Of a stretch of DNA of 42,838 nucleotides, positions 1 through 7,953 are shown in pieces. Source of the stretch: Mesorhizobium sp. B2-3-12 (lineage in GTDB: Bacteria > Pseudomonadota > Alphaproteobacteria > Rhizobiales > Rhizobiaceae); NCBI RefSeq assembly GCF_006442205.1, contig NZ_VFVR01000019.1, forward strand, positions 1-42,838, written 5' to 3'. Under the pieces are notes generated by a model. The model had not been told where the DNA came from and did not search any database. It saw only the letters and a list, made by a program, of their open reading frames with translations. The position numbers and the translations under genes are program-made. The stretch's first letter is position 1. Every line of letters starts with the position of its first letter.

Positions 1-68
1 CTTGGGGGGTGGCCCGTCGCACCGATAATGTCTGAACGCGGTGATGGTTCCGTGACTCCCGAACTTTT

Positions 69-977
69 TTAAGAAATATTTGATGCCGGACGTTGCGAGC
101 GTCCCCTCAGCCAGTCGCGGCCGGCGTGGGCGAAGACCGCGCACAGCACGATGGCGCCTCCGACCATGCTCGCCACTGGCGGTATTTCGGCCAGGAACAG
201 GAACGCAAACAGGATCGCGAACGGCACTTCCGCCGAGCCGAGCAGGCCGGACTCAGGCGCCGGGATCAGCCGCGAGCCTTCCGTCCACAGGATGGAAGCC
301 AGCGCGAAGGACGCGCCGAACGTGGCAAGCAGGATAGCGTCTCTTGATGAGACCGCCAGGGGATCGGTGACGAACCAGCCGAGGATGAACAACAGGAAGG
401 CCGAAACCGCACCGGCCCACACCGCCGGCGTGTCGCGGAAAGCGCGCACCATGATCATGTAGAGCGCGCTGCCGGCCGTCATCAGCAGCGCCAGCCCGTC
501 GCCGAACAGATTGCCGGTGCCGAAACCCGACCAGACCATGATGGCCACGCCGCAAAGCGATACCGCCGCCGCCACCATCGTCTGGAGGCGGAAGGGCTCG
601 CGCACCAGAATCCAGGCCAGCACCGCGGCAATGAAGGGCGACGTCGCGTAGATGACCGCGACATTGGCGACGAAAGTGAACTTGAAAGCGGAAATGAAGG
701 CGATGCTGGCCAGCGCGCCTTCCACCGCCAGCAGCCAGCCGCGCCAGCCAAGCCGCAGTGGTTCGCGCTTGCCGGCACGGCGGCGGCGCCACAGCACGTA
801 GAGGCTGATCAGGATCGCGCCGACAAAGCCGCGCCAGCAGGTGATCGTCAGCGGATCGGCATGGATCGATTTTGTCAGCACGCCGGTCAGCCCGAATACA
901 GCCGCCGAGGATGACACGAGGATGATGCCCAGCGTGCGCTCGGCGACAGTGTCGGTGGTGGCTGTCACATCAGTCAT
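69..977 (-). CDS. DMT-family (EamA) transporter
   Basis: A 302-residue, very hydrophobic inner-membrane protein with the ten-helix, two-EamA-repeat layout of drug/metabolite transporters. The first repeat covers about residues 15-150 and the second about 155-290. An Arg-rich cytoplasmic loop (RRRRAG, about 64-69) separates early helices, and the C-terminus is basic. Family members export or import small metabolites such as amino acids, nucleosides or drugs; the substrate cannot be read from the sequence. A second, different DMT protein lies just upstream on the same strand with a gap of about 54 bp, so the two may be co-transcribed. The ATG start gives a normal length for the family. The call is secure at family level only. 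Confidence 0.88.
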   Translation of the reverse strand: MTDVTATTDTVAERTLGIILVSSSAAVFGLTGVLTKSIHADPLTITCWRGFVGAILISLYVLWRRRRAGKREPLRLGWRGWLLAVEGALASIAFISAFKFTFVANVAVIYATSPFIAAVLAWILVREPFRLQTMVAAAVSLCGVAIMVWSGFGTGNLFGDGLALLMTAGSALYMIMVRAFRDTPAVWAGAVSAFLLFILGWFVTDPLAVSSRDAILLATFGASFALASILWTEGSRLIPAPESGLLGSAEVPFAILFAFLFLAEIPPVASMVGGAIVLCAVFAHAGRDWLRGRSQRPASNIS

Positions 978-1031
978 GCCGCAAGACTACGCCACTCCAT
1001 CCTGACATCGTAGCGTCAGCAACATTGACCA

Positions 1032-1919
1032 TCAAAGCCGCTTGCGAAAATGCTCGCCGCCGACGACCAGCAGGCCGGCGGCGACGATAAGGGCAGCCCC
1101 CAGAAAGACCTCACGGCGTGGCACGTCGCCCCAGATCGCGAAGCCGAGCGCGAACGCCCACAACAGGGAGGTGTATTCAAGCGGCGCCAGGATCGATGCC
1201 GGCGTGCGCTTCATGCCTTCGAAGAGAAGATATTGCGCCAGGCCGCCGAGCGCGCCGACGCTGGCGAGAAGCAGCAATTGACTCGGGTCCGGCCTATGCC
1301 ACCACAACAGCGCCGGCACCGCCGAAAACACCAGGAAATAGAAATTGTTGAGGAGGAGCTGGATTATCGAGCGTTCGGCAAGCGCCGTCTTGCGCAGCAG
1401 CACGATGGCGATGCCCCACAGGAAGGCCGCCGTCAGCACCAGCAACACGGGCACCGACAGGCCGAGATGGGCGGGATCGCAGGCGACAAAGACACCGGCA
1501 AAGCCGATCAGGACCGCCAGCCAGCGCAGCACGGGCACCTTTTCGCCGAGCAGGACCACCGAAAGCACGGTGACGATGATCGGAGCCGCGTAATAGACGG
1601 TGGTCAGTTCGGCGAGCTGCAGGCTGCGGGCGGCATTGTAATAGCAAAGCCATGCGGCGAGCGTGAAGGCGCTGCGCACCAGCATCGGCAGCACGATCGG
1701 GGAGCGCACCGTGTCGGCGAACAGCCGCCGTCCGCCGATCACCGCGCAGGCGCCAAGAATGGTGATGCTGCGAAAGAACATGATCTGCCAGACGGTCATG
1801 CTGGTGACCAGCAGCTTGATCGAGGCGTCCTGCGTCGAAAACAGCAAATAGGCGGCGCCCGTCAGCAGGATTCCGGTCAGGACCTTTTCGCGTGTATCGA
1901 GAATGGCGATATCGGCCAT
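1032..1919 (-). CDS. DMT-family (EamA) transporter
   Basis: A hydrophobic integral membrane protein of 295 residues when started at the ATG at 1919 (MADIAILD). The reading frame stays open 27 codons further upstream, but that stretch is Arg/Ala-rich, is not membrane-like and has no start signal, so I prefer the shorter form. Two EamA repeats of about five helices each are visible, and the early motif FSTQDASIKLL resembles the S-adenosylmethionine/RhaT-like branch of the superfamily. Substrate unknown. It shares strand with the DMT gene downstream and may form an operon with it. The two are related only at superfamily level, so they are not a recent tandem duplication. Confidence 0.85.
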   Translation of the reverse strand: MADIAILDTREKVLTGILLTGAAYLLFSTQDASIKLLVTSMTVWQIMFFRSITILGACAVIGGRRLFADTVRSPIVLPMLVRSAFTLAAWLCYYNAARSLQLAELTTVYYAAPIIVTVLSVVLLGEKVPVLRWLAVLIGFAGVFVACDPAHLGLSVPVLLVLTAAFLWGIAIVLLRKTALAERSIIQLLLNNFYFLVFSAVPALLWWHRPDPSQLLLLASVGALGGLAQYLLFEGMKRTPASILAPLEYTSLLWAFALGFAIWGDVPRREVFLGAALIVAAGLLVVGGEHFRKRL

Positions 1920-2252
1920 AAGGCGTGCGCCTGCTTGAGTGAAGGCGGCCCCAGCCCTGTCGGCTCCGCGCCTGTCAGCTATACGGGCGAAATCCCGCAC
2001 GGCGCTGCTCCAGCGCCATGCTTGCGTTTGGGGCAGGGAACCGTGGCGCGAAATACAGCCGGTCCCGGATACGGCTTCTGGCGCGGCACGGCTGATTGGT
2101 TTAGCATCCTCTCATAAAGCCGGAGACAAGGCAGGCGCGCGGAACGCCGGGGAACGGACAGCAAATGGCGCTCGGCTCATGCCAGATGTAGCATGTGAGG
2201 GTGCGGCCTGAAGGCCGCGTCTGTCAGAGCGGATATTGCGGGGAGAAGGCCG
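1920..2252. other. Intergenic region between divergent genes
   Basis: This 333-bp gap separates the leftward DMT gene from the rightward VOC gene, so it should hold both promoters. A perfect hairpin lies at 2001-2017 (7-bp arms GGCGCTG/CAGCGCC, 3-base loop), without a T-run. I could not pick a convincing -35/-10 pair for either gene. No open frame in it has protein-like composition. Confidence 0.5.
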
Positions 2253-2834
2253 ATGCGGAAACTGCAGTCGCAAGGCGTCCATCACATCACGCTGGTCGGT
2301 GCGGGCCGCCAGACCTCTATCGATTTCTGGGAAGGTGTGCTGGGCATGCCCTTCATCTTCGAGCAACCCAACCTCGACAAGCCGAGCGAAAGCCATCTGT
2401 ATTTCGATCCCGGCGACGGCCGGCTGATCACCATCTTCACCGATGAGACCCGCACCGCCGTGAAGCGCCGCACCCCGACCGACCCGGGCTGTGTGCATCA
2501 CATCGCCTTTTCGGTGTCGCGCGTCACCTTCCTGCAGGCGGTCGCCCGGCTCGACGAGCGCGCCATCAAGCATAGCGGCATCAAGGATCGCGGCTTCATG
2601 GATTCGATCTATTTCGAGGATCCGCTCGGCCTGCTGATCGAACTTGCCTCCTATCGTTTCGAGCCGCCCGCCGGCTTCACCCATGCCGACGTGCTGATGG
2701 AGGCGCACAGGCTTCGCGTCGCGCGTGGCGACTATAACATCTCCGAAGTGCATCTGGCAGACGCCATCCAGGCGCTTGTGGAACGCGCGCGCGCGACATT
2801 GTCGGCCGACCGCGCACCCAAGAATCCATATTGA
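2253..2834 (+). CDS. VOC-family (glyoxalase/dioxygenase fold) protein
   Basis: A 193-residue protein with two vicinal-oxygen-chelate modules. The first carries VHHITL (His11 likely a metal ligand) and FWEGVLGMPF; the second carries CVHHIAFSV (His83) and ends with the typical DPLGLLIELAS (Glu130 as a probable ligand). This pattern matches small ring-cleaving dioxygenase or glyoxalase-like metalloenzymes; the substrate is not predictable. GGAGAAGG lies just ahead of the ATG. Its stop codon overlaps a possible TTG start of the next gene, but the better start of that gene lies 26 bp downstream of the stop, and the two are probably co-transcribed with the glutathione S-transferase. That suggests a role in detoxifying electrophiles or aromatics (inference). 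Confidence 0.85.
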   Translation: MRKLQSQGVHHITLVGAGRQTSIDFWEGVLGMPFIFEQPNLDKPSESHLYFDPGDGRLITIFTDETRTAVKRRTPTDPGCVHHIAFSVSRVTFLQAVARLDERAIKHSGIKDRGFMDSIYFEDPLGLLIELASYRFEPPAGFTHADVLMEAHRLRVARGDYNISEVHLADAIQALVERARATLSADRAPKNPY

Positions 2835-2860
2835 AGGCTGAACAGGCAAGGGAGGAATAC

Positions 2861-3733
2861 GTGGCAAAGGCAGTGGCGAAAAGCACAAGGAAACCGGGGG
2901 CCAAACCAGCGTCAAAAGCCGCCGCGAAACCGGCCGCCAAAGCAGCGGCCAAACCGGCCGCCAAACCAGCGGCCAAGACGGCCTCGAAGGCAGCCGCCGG
3001 CAAGACCGTGGCCAAGGCCAAGGCAAAACCGGCCAGGAAACCAGCACTGACCATCAGCATGTTGAAGCCGAGCGTCAACAACATGACCGTTCGCGTCTTT
3101 ACCCGCGCCGCCGGGCTCGACCATGCGGAGACCGATGTGTGGGGGCACACGCGCTCGCCCGAATACATGGCGCGCAACCCAGCCCATCTGACGCCGATGA
3201 TCGAGGACAAGGGACTGCCGCGCGGCGTGCTTTGGGAGAGTTGCGCCATCATGCAGTATCTCTCCAACAAGCATGGGTTGGAGAAATTCTACCCCAAAGC
3301 GCCAGCCAAGCGGGCGATGATAGACAGCGCCATGTTCTATCTGATCGGCACGCTCTACCCCTATGTGGCGCGTGCCACCTATCCGGCGCTCGGCTTCCCG
3401 CAATATGCCGGCGAGGTCGGCCACAGCGACGCCCATCCCGACAGGAAGTCGGAGGCACAGAAGGCGGCGGTCGCCGCCATTGCCGAACCGCTCGAGGTCT
3501 TCCATTCCTTCTTTCGCGACGGCAAGCCGTTCATCGGCGGCAAGAACCCGTCAATCGCCGACATCCGCCTGGCGGCGACCCTGGAGTTCCTCGGCGTCAT
3601 CGACTACGCCCTGCCCAAATGGGCGAAGGAATACATGGCCGCGATCGAGAAGAAGCTCGGCAAGGCCTATGCCGGCCCGGCCGGCGACGTGCGCGGCTAC
3701 ATCGCCCATGTGAGGTCGCAGGCCAGGGCGTGA
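2861..3733 (+). CDS. Glutathione S-transferase with H1-like Lys/Ala-rich tail
   Basis: A 290-residue protein in two parts. Residues 1 to about 65 are a low-complexity Lys/Ala/Pro tail made of AAKPAAK-type units, like eukaryotic histone H1 tails and bacterial H1-like nucleoid proteins. Residues from about 66 to the end form a cytosolic glutathione S-transferase: an N-terminal thioredoxin-like domain (MLKPSVNNMTVRVFTRAAGL; the ESCAIMQYL segment binds glutathione in the family) and an all-helical C-terminal domain with the SIADIRLAATLEF folding motif. I chose GTG at 2861 because GGAGG (2851-2855) sits five bases before it; a TTG at 2831 is in frame but has no ribosome site. The tail is in the same frame as the enzyme with no break, so it is a true fusion. 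DNA binding by the tail is inference. Confidence 0.87.
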   Translation: MAKAVAKSTRKPGAKPASKAAAKPAAKAAAKPAAKPAAKTASKAAAGKTVAKAKAKPARKPALTISMLKPSVNNMTVRVFTRAAGLDHAETDVWGHTRSPEYMARNPAHLTPMIEDKGLPRGVLWESCAIMQYLSNKHGLEKFYPKAPAKRAMIDSAMFYLIGTLYPYVARATYPALGFPQYAGEVGHSDAHPDRKSEAQKAAVAAIAEPLEVFHSFFRDGKPFIGGKNPSIADIRLAATLEFLGVIDYALPKWAKEYMAAIEKKLGKAYAGPAGDVRGYIAHVRSQARA

Positions 3734-3852
3734 GGCGGGCGGGGAGCACCCGTTGGCCCGGCGTCGCCAGACGCGGCCTCCTCCGCGTCTGGTGGTGCAG
3801 CCACCGTCTGTCTAGGAGTGCGGTACACAGAGAGCTATCGAAAGGGCAAGAC

Positions 3853-4359
3853 ATGGACGCGACGGGATTGAAGGCCATGCAGGCGCCGCTGAAGGAAACC
3901 TATCGCGATGATGCCTCGCGTGCGCTGATCACACTGCGAGCCAAGGGCGCGATCGACGACCAGTCGATCGCCTGCAAGGTCGAGACGGGCAGGGCGTTTG
4001 CAATCGCCGGCCTGCATCCGGCGACGGGCGGCTCGGGGCTCGAACTGTGTTCGGGCGACATGCTGCTCGAGGCGCTGGTGGCCTGCGCCGGGGTGACGCT
4101 GAAGGCGGTGGCGACGGCGCTCGAGTTCAAGCTCGGCGCCGCCACGGTGGAAGCCGAAGGCGATCTCGATTTTCGCGGCACGCTTGGCGTCGCCAAGGAT
4201 GCGCCGGTAGGCTTTCGCGCCATCCGGCTCAATTTCAGTCTCGATACCGACGAGCCCCAGGAGCGTATCGATTCGCTGCTGAAACTGACCGAGCGCTATT
4301 GCGTGGTGTTCCAGACCATCAACCAGAAGCCGGAACTGACGGTGAGCGCCGGCCGTTGA
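3853..4359 (+). CDS. OsmC-family peroxiredoxin-like protein
   Basis: A 168-residue OsmC/Ohr-fold protein. The two family cysteines are present: Cys78 in EALVACAG and Cys150 in TERYCVVFQT. In this family they reduce organic hydroperoxides in a thiol-dependent way, usually in the cytoplasm. The SGLELCSGDMLLEAL segment before Cys78 is also typical. The ATG at 3853 follows AAGGG at a suitable distance; an upstream in-frame extension exists but overlaps the transferase gene and is not protein-like. It follows the glutathione S-transferase on the same strand after a 119-bp gap. Together with the VOC protein this gives three adjacent genes with plausible roles against oxidants or electrophiles (inference from context). 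Confidence 0.88.
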   Translation: MDATGLKAMQAPLKETYRDDASRALITLRAKGAIDDQSIACKVETGRAFAIAGLHPATGGSGLELCSGDMLLEALVACAGVTLKAVATALEFKLGAATVEAEGDLDFRGTLGVAKDAPVGFRAIRLNFSLDTDEPQERIDSLLKLTERYCVVFQTINQKPELTVSAGR

Positions 4360-4365
4360 AGCTGC

Positions 4366-4425
4366 CGATCTCCCCCAAAGGTCCCCAAGTGGGGAGATGC
4401 CCGGCAGGGCAGAGGGGGGCGCTGT
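4366..4425. repeat. Short intergenic palindromic repeat, copy 1
   Basis: The element starts just after the osmC-like gene. It has an 8-bp inverted repeat, ATCTCCCC at 4368-4375 with GGGGAGAT at 4391-4398, followed by a purine-rich core GGCAGGGCAGAGGGGGGCGC at 4403-4422. That 20-base core recurs with one mismatch at 10637-10656, also next to an ATCTCCC palindrome. The pairing suggests a dispersed, non-coding repeat family of the type common in Mesorhizobium intergenic DNA (recollection, not searched). Confidence 0.6.
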
Positions 4426-4456
4426 CCCGCCGGCTTTTGTCAGTGCAGCGCCTTGC

Positions 4457-4675
4457 TTACTGTGCCGCCGGCTCTTCGGCGTCGCCTTCGTCGGTGAAGG
4501 GCGAGGCACTCGGCACGCACTGCACGGACCAGCCAGCGGGTGTCGGCTGCTTCTGATACTCGGTGATGGCGGCGGTGCACTGTTCGCGCTTGTCGAAGGT
4601 GCTGGGCAGCACGACCATGCCGCCCTGCGGGCCGGCGATTACCAGATACCAGACCAATGCTGCGGTCGTAGCCAT
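4457..4675 (-). CDS. Small conserved-type hypothetical protein
   Basis: A 72-residue protein I do not recognise by family. The first 20 or so residues are hydrophobic (ATTAALVWYLVIAGPQGGMVVL), like an uncleaved signal anchor. Two cysteines follow (in REQCTAAI and WSVQCVPS), which could form a periplasmic disulphide, and the end is acidic (DEGDAEEPAAQ). AAGGA seven bases before the ATG supports translation. It stands alone between convergent and same-strand neighbours. The composition resembles small exported proteins that are common and uncharacterised in rhizobia. Confidence 0.65.
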   Translation of the reverse strand: MATTAALVWYLVIAGPQGGMVVLPSTFDKREQCTAAITEYQKQPTPAGWSVQCVPSASPFTDEGDAEEPAAQ

Positions 4676-4842
4676 GGGGTTTTCCTTGTTCTGCCTAGGG
4701 GGCGCTTGTTGTGGGAGTCGTCCGATCCTAACAACTCCCCGGAAATGACGAAAGCATGACCGCCGCGCGGCCTTCTCCCGTCAGATCACAGGCGCGTGAT
4801 GAGCCGGCGGTTTACGGGCTGGCGTGTTGCCGCCGCCACGCT

Positions 4843-5485
4843 TCAGTCGGTCGCGAAGCAATAGAACAGGCCGTCGCCACCCGTGCCTCTCAGCGCTTCC
4901 TGGCTGCAGCCGCCACGCGAGGCATGCGAGGAGTTCCACGACTTCGCCGCCGCCGAATCGTCGAGCCCGGTCCGGTCGTGATGGCCCATCATGGCCGCAC
5001 CTTCGGCACCGCTCAGCGTCCCAGTCGCCGCAGGTCTGGTCCGCGATCCTGGTGCCGTCGGGCTTGGAGCCCGTCAGCATGTCGTGCCGGTTGGGCGTAT
5101 CGCCGCGGCCATTGACCGTCTCGCCCTTCTCGTTGAGCGCCGTCTGTTTGGTGATGCCGTTGGCGTCACCGTGAAGGGACGCGACGTCTTCGGCGATCTT
5201 CTCGCCCTTGGCGTTGAACCAGGGACCCTTGCCGATGCGGTCGCGCGCATCCTCGGCGCTGGTCGAGAGATAGGCAGCCCAGCTCTTGCCGGTGACGCCA
5301 GCGGCTTCGGCAAGCGAGGCGCAATGCGCGTCGGCGCCCTTCAGCCCCCCAAGATCGGCGCCCTTGCCGGAGCCGACACTGGTGACGAAGAAACTCATCT
5401 TGGTCTCTTGCGAGAGGGCGACACCTGCGGTGGCCGCGAGAGCGGCCGTGACGGCGGTGGCGGCAACGAGAAGAAGTCTGCGCAT
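4843..5485 (-). pseudogene. Lectin-like secreted protein, frameshifted
   Basis: Residues 1-26 are a signal peptide (MRRLLLVAAT..., ALS before QE). The mature part has the pattern of small rhizobial secreted proteins often labelled lectin: GADAHC, WRAYLST-like AAYLSTSAEDARDRIG, GPWFNAKG, and NGRGDTPNRHDMLTGS. After QTCGDW (residue 155) the frame becomes Arg-rich and meaningless. Removing one G from the GGG run at 5020-5022 restores WTLSGAEGAAMMGHHDRTG, then KSWNSSHASRGGCSQEALRG and GGDGLFYCFATD, with a stop at 4843-4845. That gives 213 residues with four cysteines, the expected family ending. As written, translation would run on to 4781. GGAGGA six bases before the ATG is intact. It is either a recent pseudogene, a phase-variable run, or a base-calling error. 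Confidence 0.78.
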
Positions 5486-5509
5486 GTCGGTCCTCCGGTT
5501 TCGAATGTC

Positions 5510-5528
5510 CTACGTTAGAAGAACGTAG
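5510..5528. promoter_or_regulatory. Inverted repeat upstream of lectin-like gene
   Basis: A perfect dyad, CTACGTT-agaag-AACGTAG (7-bp arms, 5-base spacer), centred about 34 bp upstream of the lectin-like start codon. It has no T-run, so it looks more like an operator for a dimeric regulator than a terminator. The regulator is unknown. Confidence 0.4.
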
Positions 5529-5563
5529 CCGGAGGCGCTTTTAATCCGTTTCGAACCCGAGTT

Positions 5564-6304
5564 TTATTCCGGTTGCCGATAGGCGACGAAGCGGTTGTGC
5601 TTGGCCTGGAAGATCAGCCCGGTTTCCCTGAGCTCCGGGCTGACCAGCGGCACGATGCGTTTGGCGATCTCGGAGGGGTGCGGCAGCGTCTCGGGATCCT
5701 CACCGGGCACGGCCTGCGCGCGCATCGCGGTGCGGGTGGCGCCGGGATCGGCGGCGTTGACGCGCAGGGCCAAGCTTTGCGTCTCGTGTGCCCAGGAGCG
5801 CATCATGGTCTCCACCGCCGCCTTCGATGCCGCGTAGGGCGCCCAGAAGGCGCGTGCCGAATGCGCGGCGTTGGAAGACAGGATAATGGCGCGGCCGGCA
5901 TCCGAAAGCCGTAGCAGCGGGTCGACCGAGCGGATCAGCCGCCAGGTCGAGGTGACGTTGATGGTCATCACCTTTTCGAATGTCTTGGCCTCGACATGGC
6001 CGATCGGCGAGATGACGCCGAGCACGCCGGCATTGGCGACGAGAATGTCGAGCTTGCCCCAGCGCTCGTTGATGGCGCCGCCCAGCCGGTCGATGCCGGC
6101 CATGTCGGCAAGATCGAGCGGCACCAGCGTCGCCTGGCCGCCGGCGGCCTTGATCTGGTCGTCGAGTTCTTCCAGCCCGCCGACGGTACGGGCAACGGCG
6201 ATGACATGCGCGCCGGCGGCCGCCAATTCCCTGGCGATAAAATAGCCGATGCCGCGCGAGGCGCCGGTGACGACCGCGACGCGGCCGGTAAGGTCGAGGG
6301 TCAT
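5564..6304 (-). CDS. Short-chain dehydrogenase/reductase (SDR)
   Basis: A 246-residue classical SDR. The Rossmann NAD(P) motif TGASRGIG is at 13-20, NAG at 91-93, catalytic Ser at 143/144 (LSSNAA), and YxxxK as Tyr157/Lys161 (YAASK). Such enzymes are cytoplasmic tetrameric oxidoreductases; the substrate cannot be told from sequence. The usual SDR NxPG region reads NAADPGATRT, matching classical members. GGAAG seven bases before the ATG supports the start. It follows purF on the same strand by 48 bp, so it is probably the last gene of the purF transcript. That position after purF is common in rhizobia and need not imply a purine role. Confidence 0.9.
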   Translation of the reverse strand: MTLDLTGRVAVVTGASRGIGYFIARELAAAGAHVIAVARTVGGLEELDDQIKAAGGQATLVPLDLADMAGIDRLGGAINERWGKLDILVANAGVLGVISPIGHVEAKTFEKVMTINVTSTWRLIRSVDPLLRLSDAGRAIILSSNAAHSARAFWAPYAASKAAVETMMRSWAHETQSLALRVNAADPGATRTAMRAQAVPGEDPETLPHPSEIAKRIVPLVSPELRETGLIFQAKHNRFVAYRQPE

Positions 6305-6352
6305 GCTATGGCTTCCGGAAATTTGACTAGGGCTGGTGACGGTCCGGCAATC

Positions 6353-7822
6353 CTACGCCCCGCTGGTCGCCAGCAGCGACAGCGTGCGCACATTGTCGTG
6401 GCCTTCGAAGTCGAGCAGGCGGGTCGGGTACTGGCCGGTGAAGCACGCATCGCAGAACTGCGGCTGTTCGTCGTCGCGGCTGGCCTCGCCGACGGCGCGG
6501 TAGAGCCCGTTGATCGACAGGAAGCCGAGCGAATCGACGCGGATGAATTCGGCCATCTCTTCCACCGACATGCGCGATGCGAGCAGCTTCGACTTCTCCG
6601 GCGTGTCGACGCCGTAGAAACAGGACGCACTAGTCGGCGGCGAGGCGATGCGCATATGCACTTCCCTGGCGCCGGCGTCGCGCACCATTTGCACGATCTT
6701 CTGGCTGGTGGTGCCGCGCACGATGGAATCGTCGACCAGCACCACGCGCTTGCCCTCGATCATGCGGCGGTTGGCGTTGTGCTTGAGCTTGACGCCCATG
6801 TGGCGGATTGAATCACCGGGCTGGATGAAGGTGCGGCCGACATAGTGGTTGCGGATGATGCCGAGTTCGAACGGAATGCCAGCCGCCTGGCTGAAGCCGA
6901 TCGCCGCCGGTGTGCCGGAATCCGGCACCGGCACGACGATGTCGGCCTCGACCGGGTTTTCCTGCGCCAGTTCCGCGCCGATGCGCTTGCGCACCTCATA
7001 GACGTTGCGGCCCTCGACCGAGGAGTCGGGCCGGGCGAAATAGACATATTCGAAGATGCAGAAGCGGGTCTTCTGCGGTTCGAACGGGAACAGGCTCTCG
7101 ATGCCCTTCGAGGTGACGACGACCATCTCGCCGGGCTTCAGGTCGCGCACGAAGCGCGCGCCGATAATATCGAGCGCGCAGGTTTCGGAGGCCAGGATCC
7201 AGGCGCCGTCGAGATCGCCCAGCACCAGCGGGCGGATGCCGAGCGGATCGCGGCAGCCGATCATCTTCTTGGCCGTCATCGCCACCAGTGAGAAGGCGCC
7301 CTCGACCTGGCGCACTGCGTCGATGAAGCGCGAGTTGAGGTCGCGCTCCTTGCTGGTCGCGACCAGATGCAGAAGCGTCTCGGTGTCGGAGGTCGAGGAG
7401 AAGATCGCGCCCTGCTTCTGCAGCGCGCGCTGCACGGTCATGGCGTTGGTCAAATTGCCGTTATGGGCGACGGCGAAGCCGCCATCGGCCAACTCGGCGA
7501 AGAAGGGCTGGATGTTGCGCATGCCGGCGCCGCCTGTCGTGGCGTAGCGCGTGTGGCCGATGGCGCGGTTGCCCTGCAGGCTGTCGATGACGCGCTGCTT
7601 GGTGAAGGTGTCGCCGATCAGGCCGACATGGCGTTCGACATGGAACTGGGTGCCGTCATAGGAAACGATGCCGGCGGCTTCCTGGCCGCGATGCTGCAGC
7701 GCATGCAGGCCGAGTGTGACGATGGCCGCCGCATCCTGCCGGCCAAAGATGCCGAAGACACCGCACTCGTCATGGAAATGGTCGTCGGCCTCGGCGGAAA
7801 GCACGTCGTCTGCGTCTGCCAT
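6353..7822 (-). CDS. purF: Amidophosphoribosyltransferase
   Basis: The 489-residue first enzyme of purine biosynthesis. It transfers the glutamine amide nitrogen to PRPP to make 5-phosphoribosylamine. The propeptide is residues 1-19, and processing would expose nucleophile Cys20 (DEC-GVFGIF). The glutaminase domain shows ALQHRGQEAAG and GHTRYATTG. The transferase domain has the PRPP loop VVLVDDSIVRGTT at about 360-372. Cysteines in FCIFEYVY, SASCFYGVD and FCDACFTG match the 4Fe-4S, propeptide-containing Bacillus-type enzymes rather than the E. coli type. A GAGG lies nine bases before the ATG. It is separated from its usual partner cvpA by an opposite-strand DUF4826 gene. Confidence 0.98.
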   Translation of the reverse strand: MADADDVLSAEADDHFHDECGVFGIFGRQDAAAIVTLGLHALQHRGQEAAGIVSYDGTQFHVERHVGLIGDTFTKQRVIDSLQGNRAIGHTRYATTGGAGMRNIQPFFAELADGGFAVAHNGNLTNAMTVQRALQKQGAIFSSTSDTETLLHLVATSKERDLNSRFIDAVRQVEGAFSLVAMTAKKMIGCRDPLGIRPLVLGDLDGAWILASETCALDIIGARFVRDLKPGEMVVVTSKGIESLFPFEPQKTRFCIFEYVYFARPDSSVEGRNVYEVRKRIGAELAQENPVEADIVVPVPDSGTPAAIGFSQAAGIPFELGIIRNHYVGRTFIQPGDSIRHMGVKLKHNANRRMIEGKRVVLVDDSIVRGTTSQKIVQMVRDAGAREVHMRIASPPTSASCFYGVDTPEKSKLLASRMSVEEMAEFIRVDSLGFLSINGLYRAVGEASRDDEQPQFCDACFTGQYPTRLLDFEGHDNVRTLSLLATSGA

Positions 7823-7953
7823 CTGTTCGAGCCTCGCTACGGAAAGGCGTGATATAGTGCAGTCGAGCTTCTAATGCCACTGGAAATAAGGACGCCGGCT
7901 TGTGGTCGCCGTCACTCGTCCGGTAGCGTTTCTCTCGCAAAGAGGACTTGCCG

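Noticed and set aside
1050..2117. Long plus-strand open frame of 355 codons opposite the second DMT gene
   Set aside because: Arg/Gln/Gly-rich, without domains or ribosome site; it is an antisense shadow caused by high GC.
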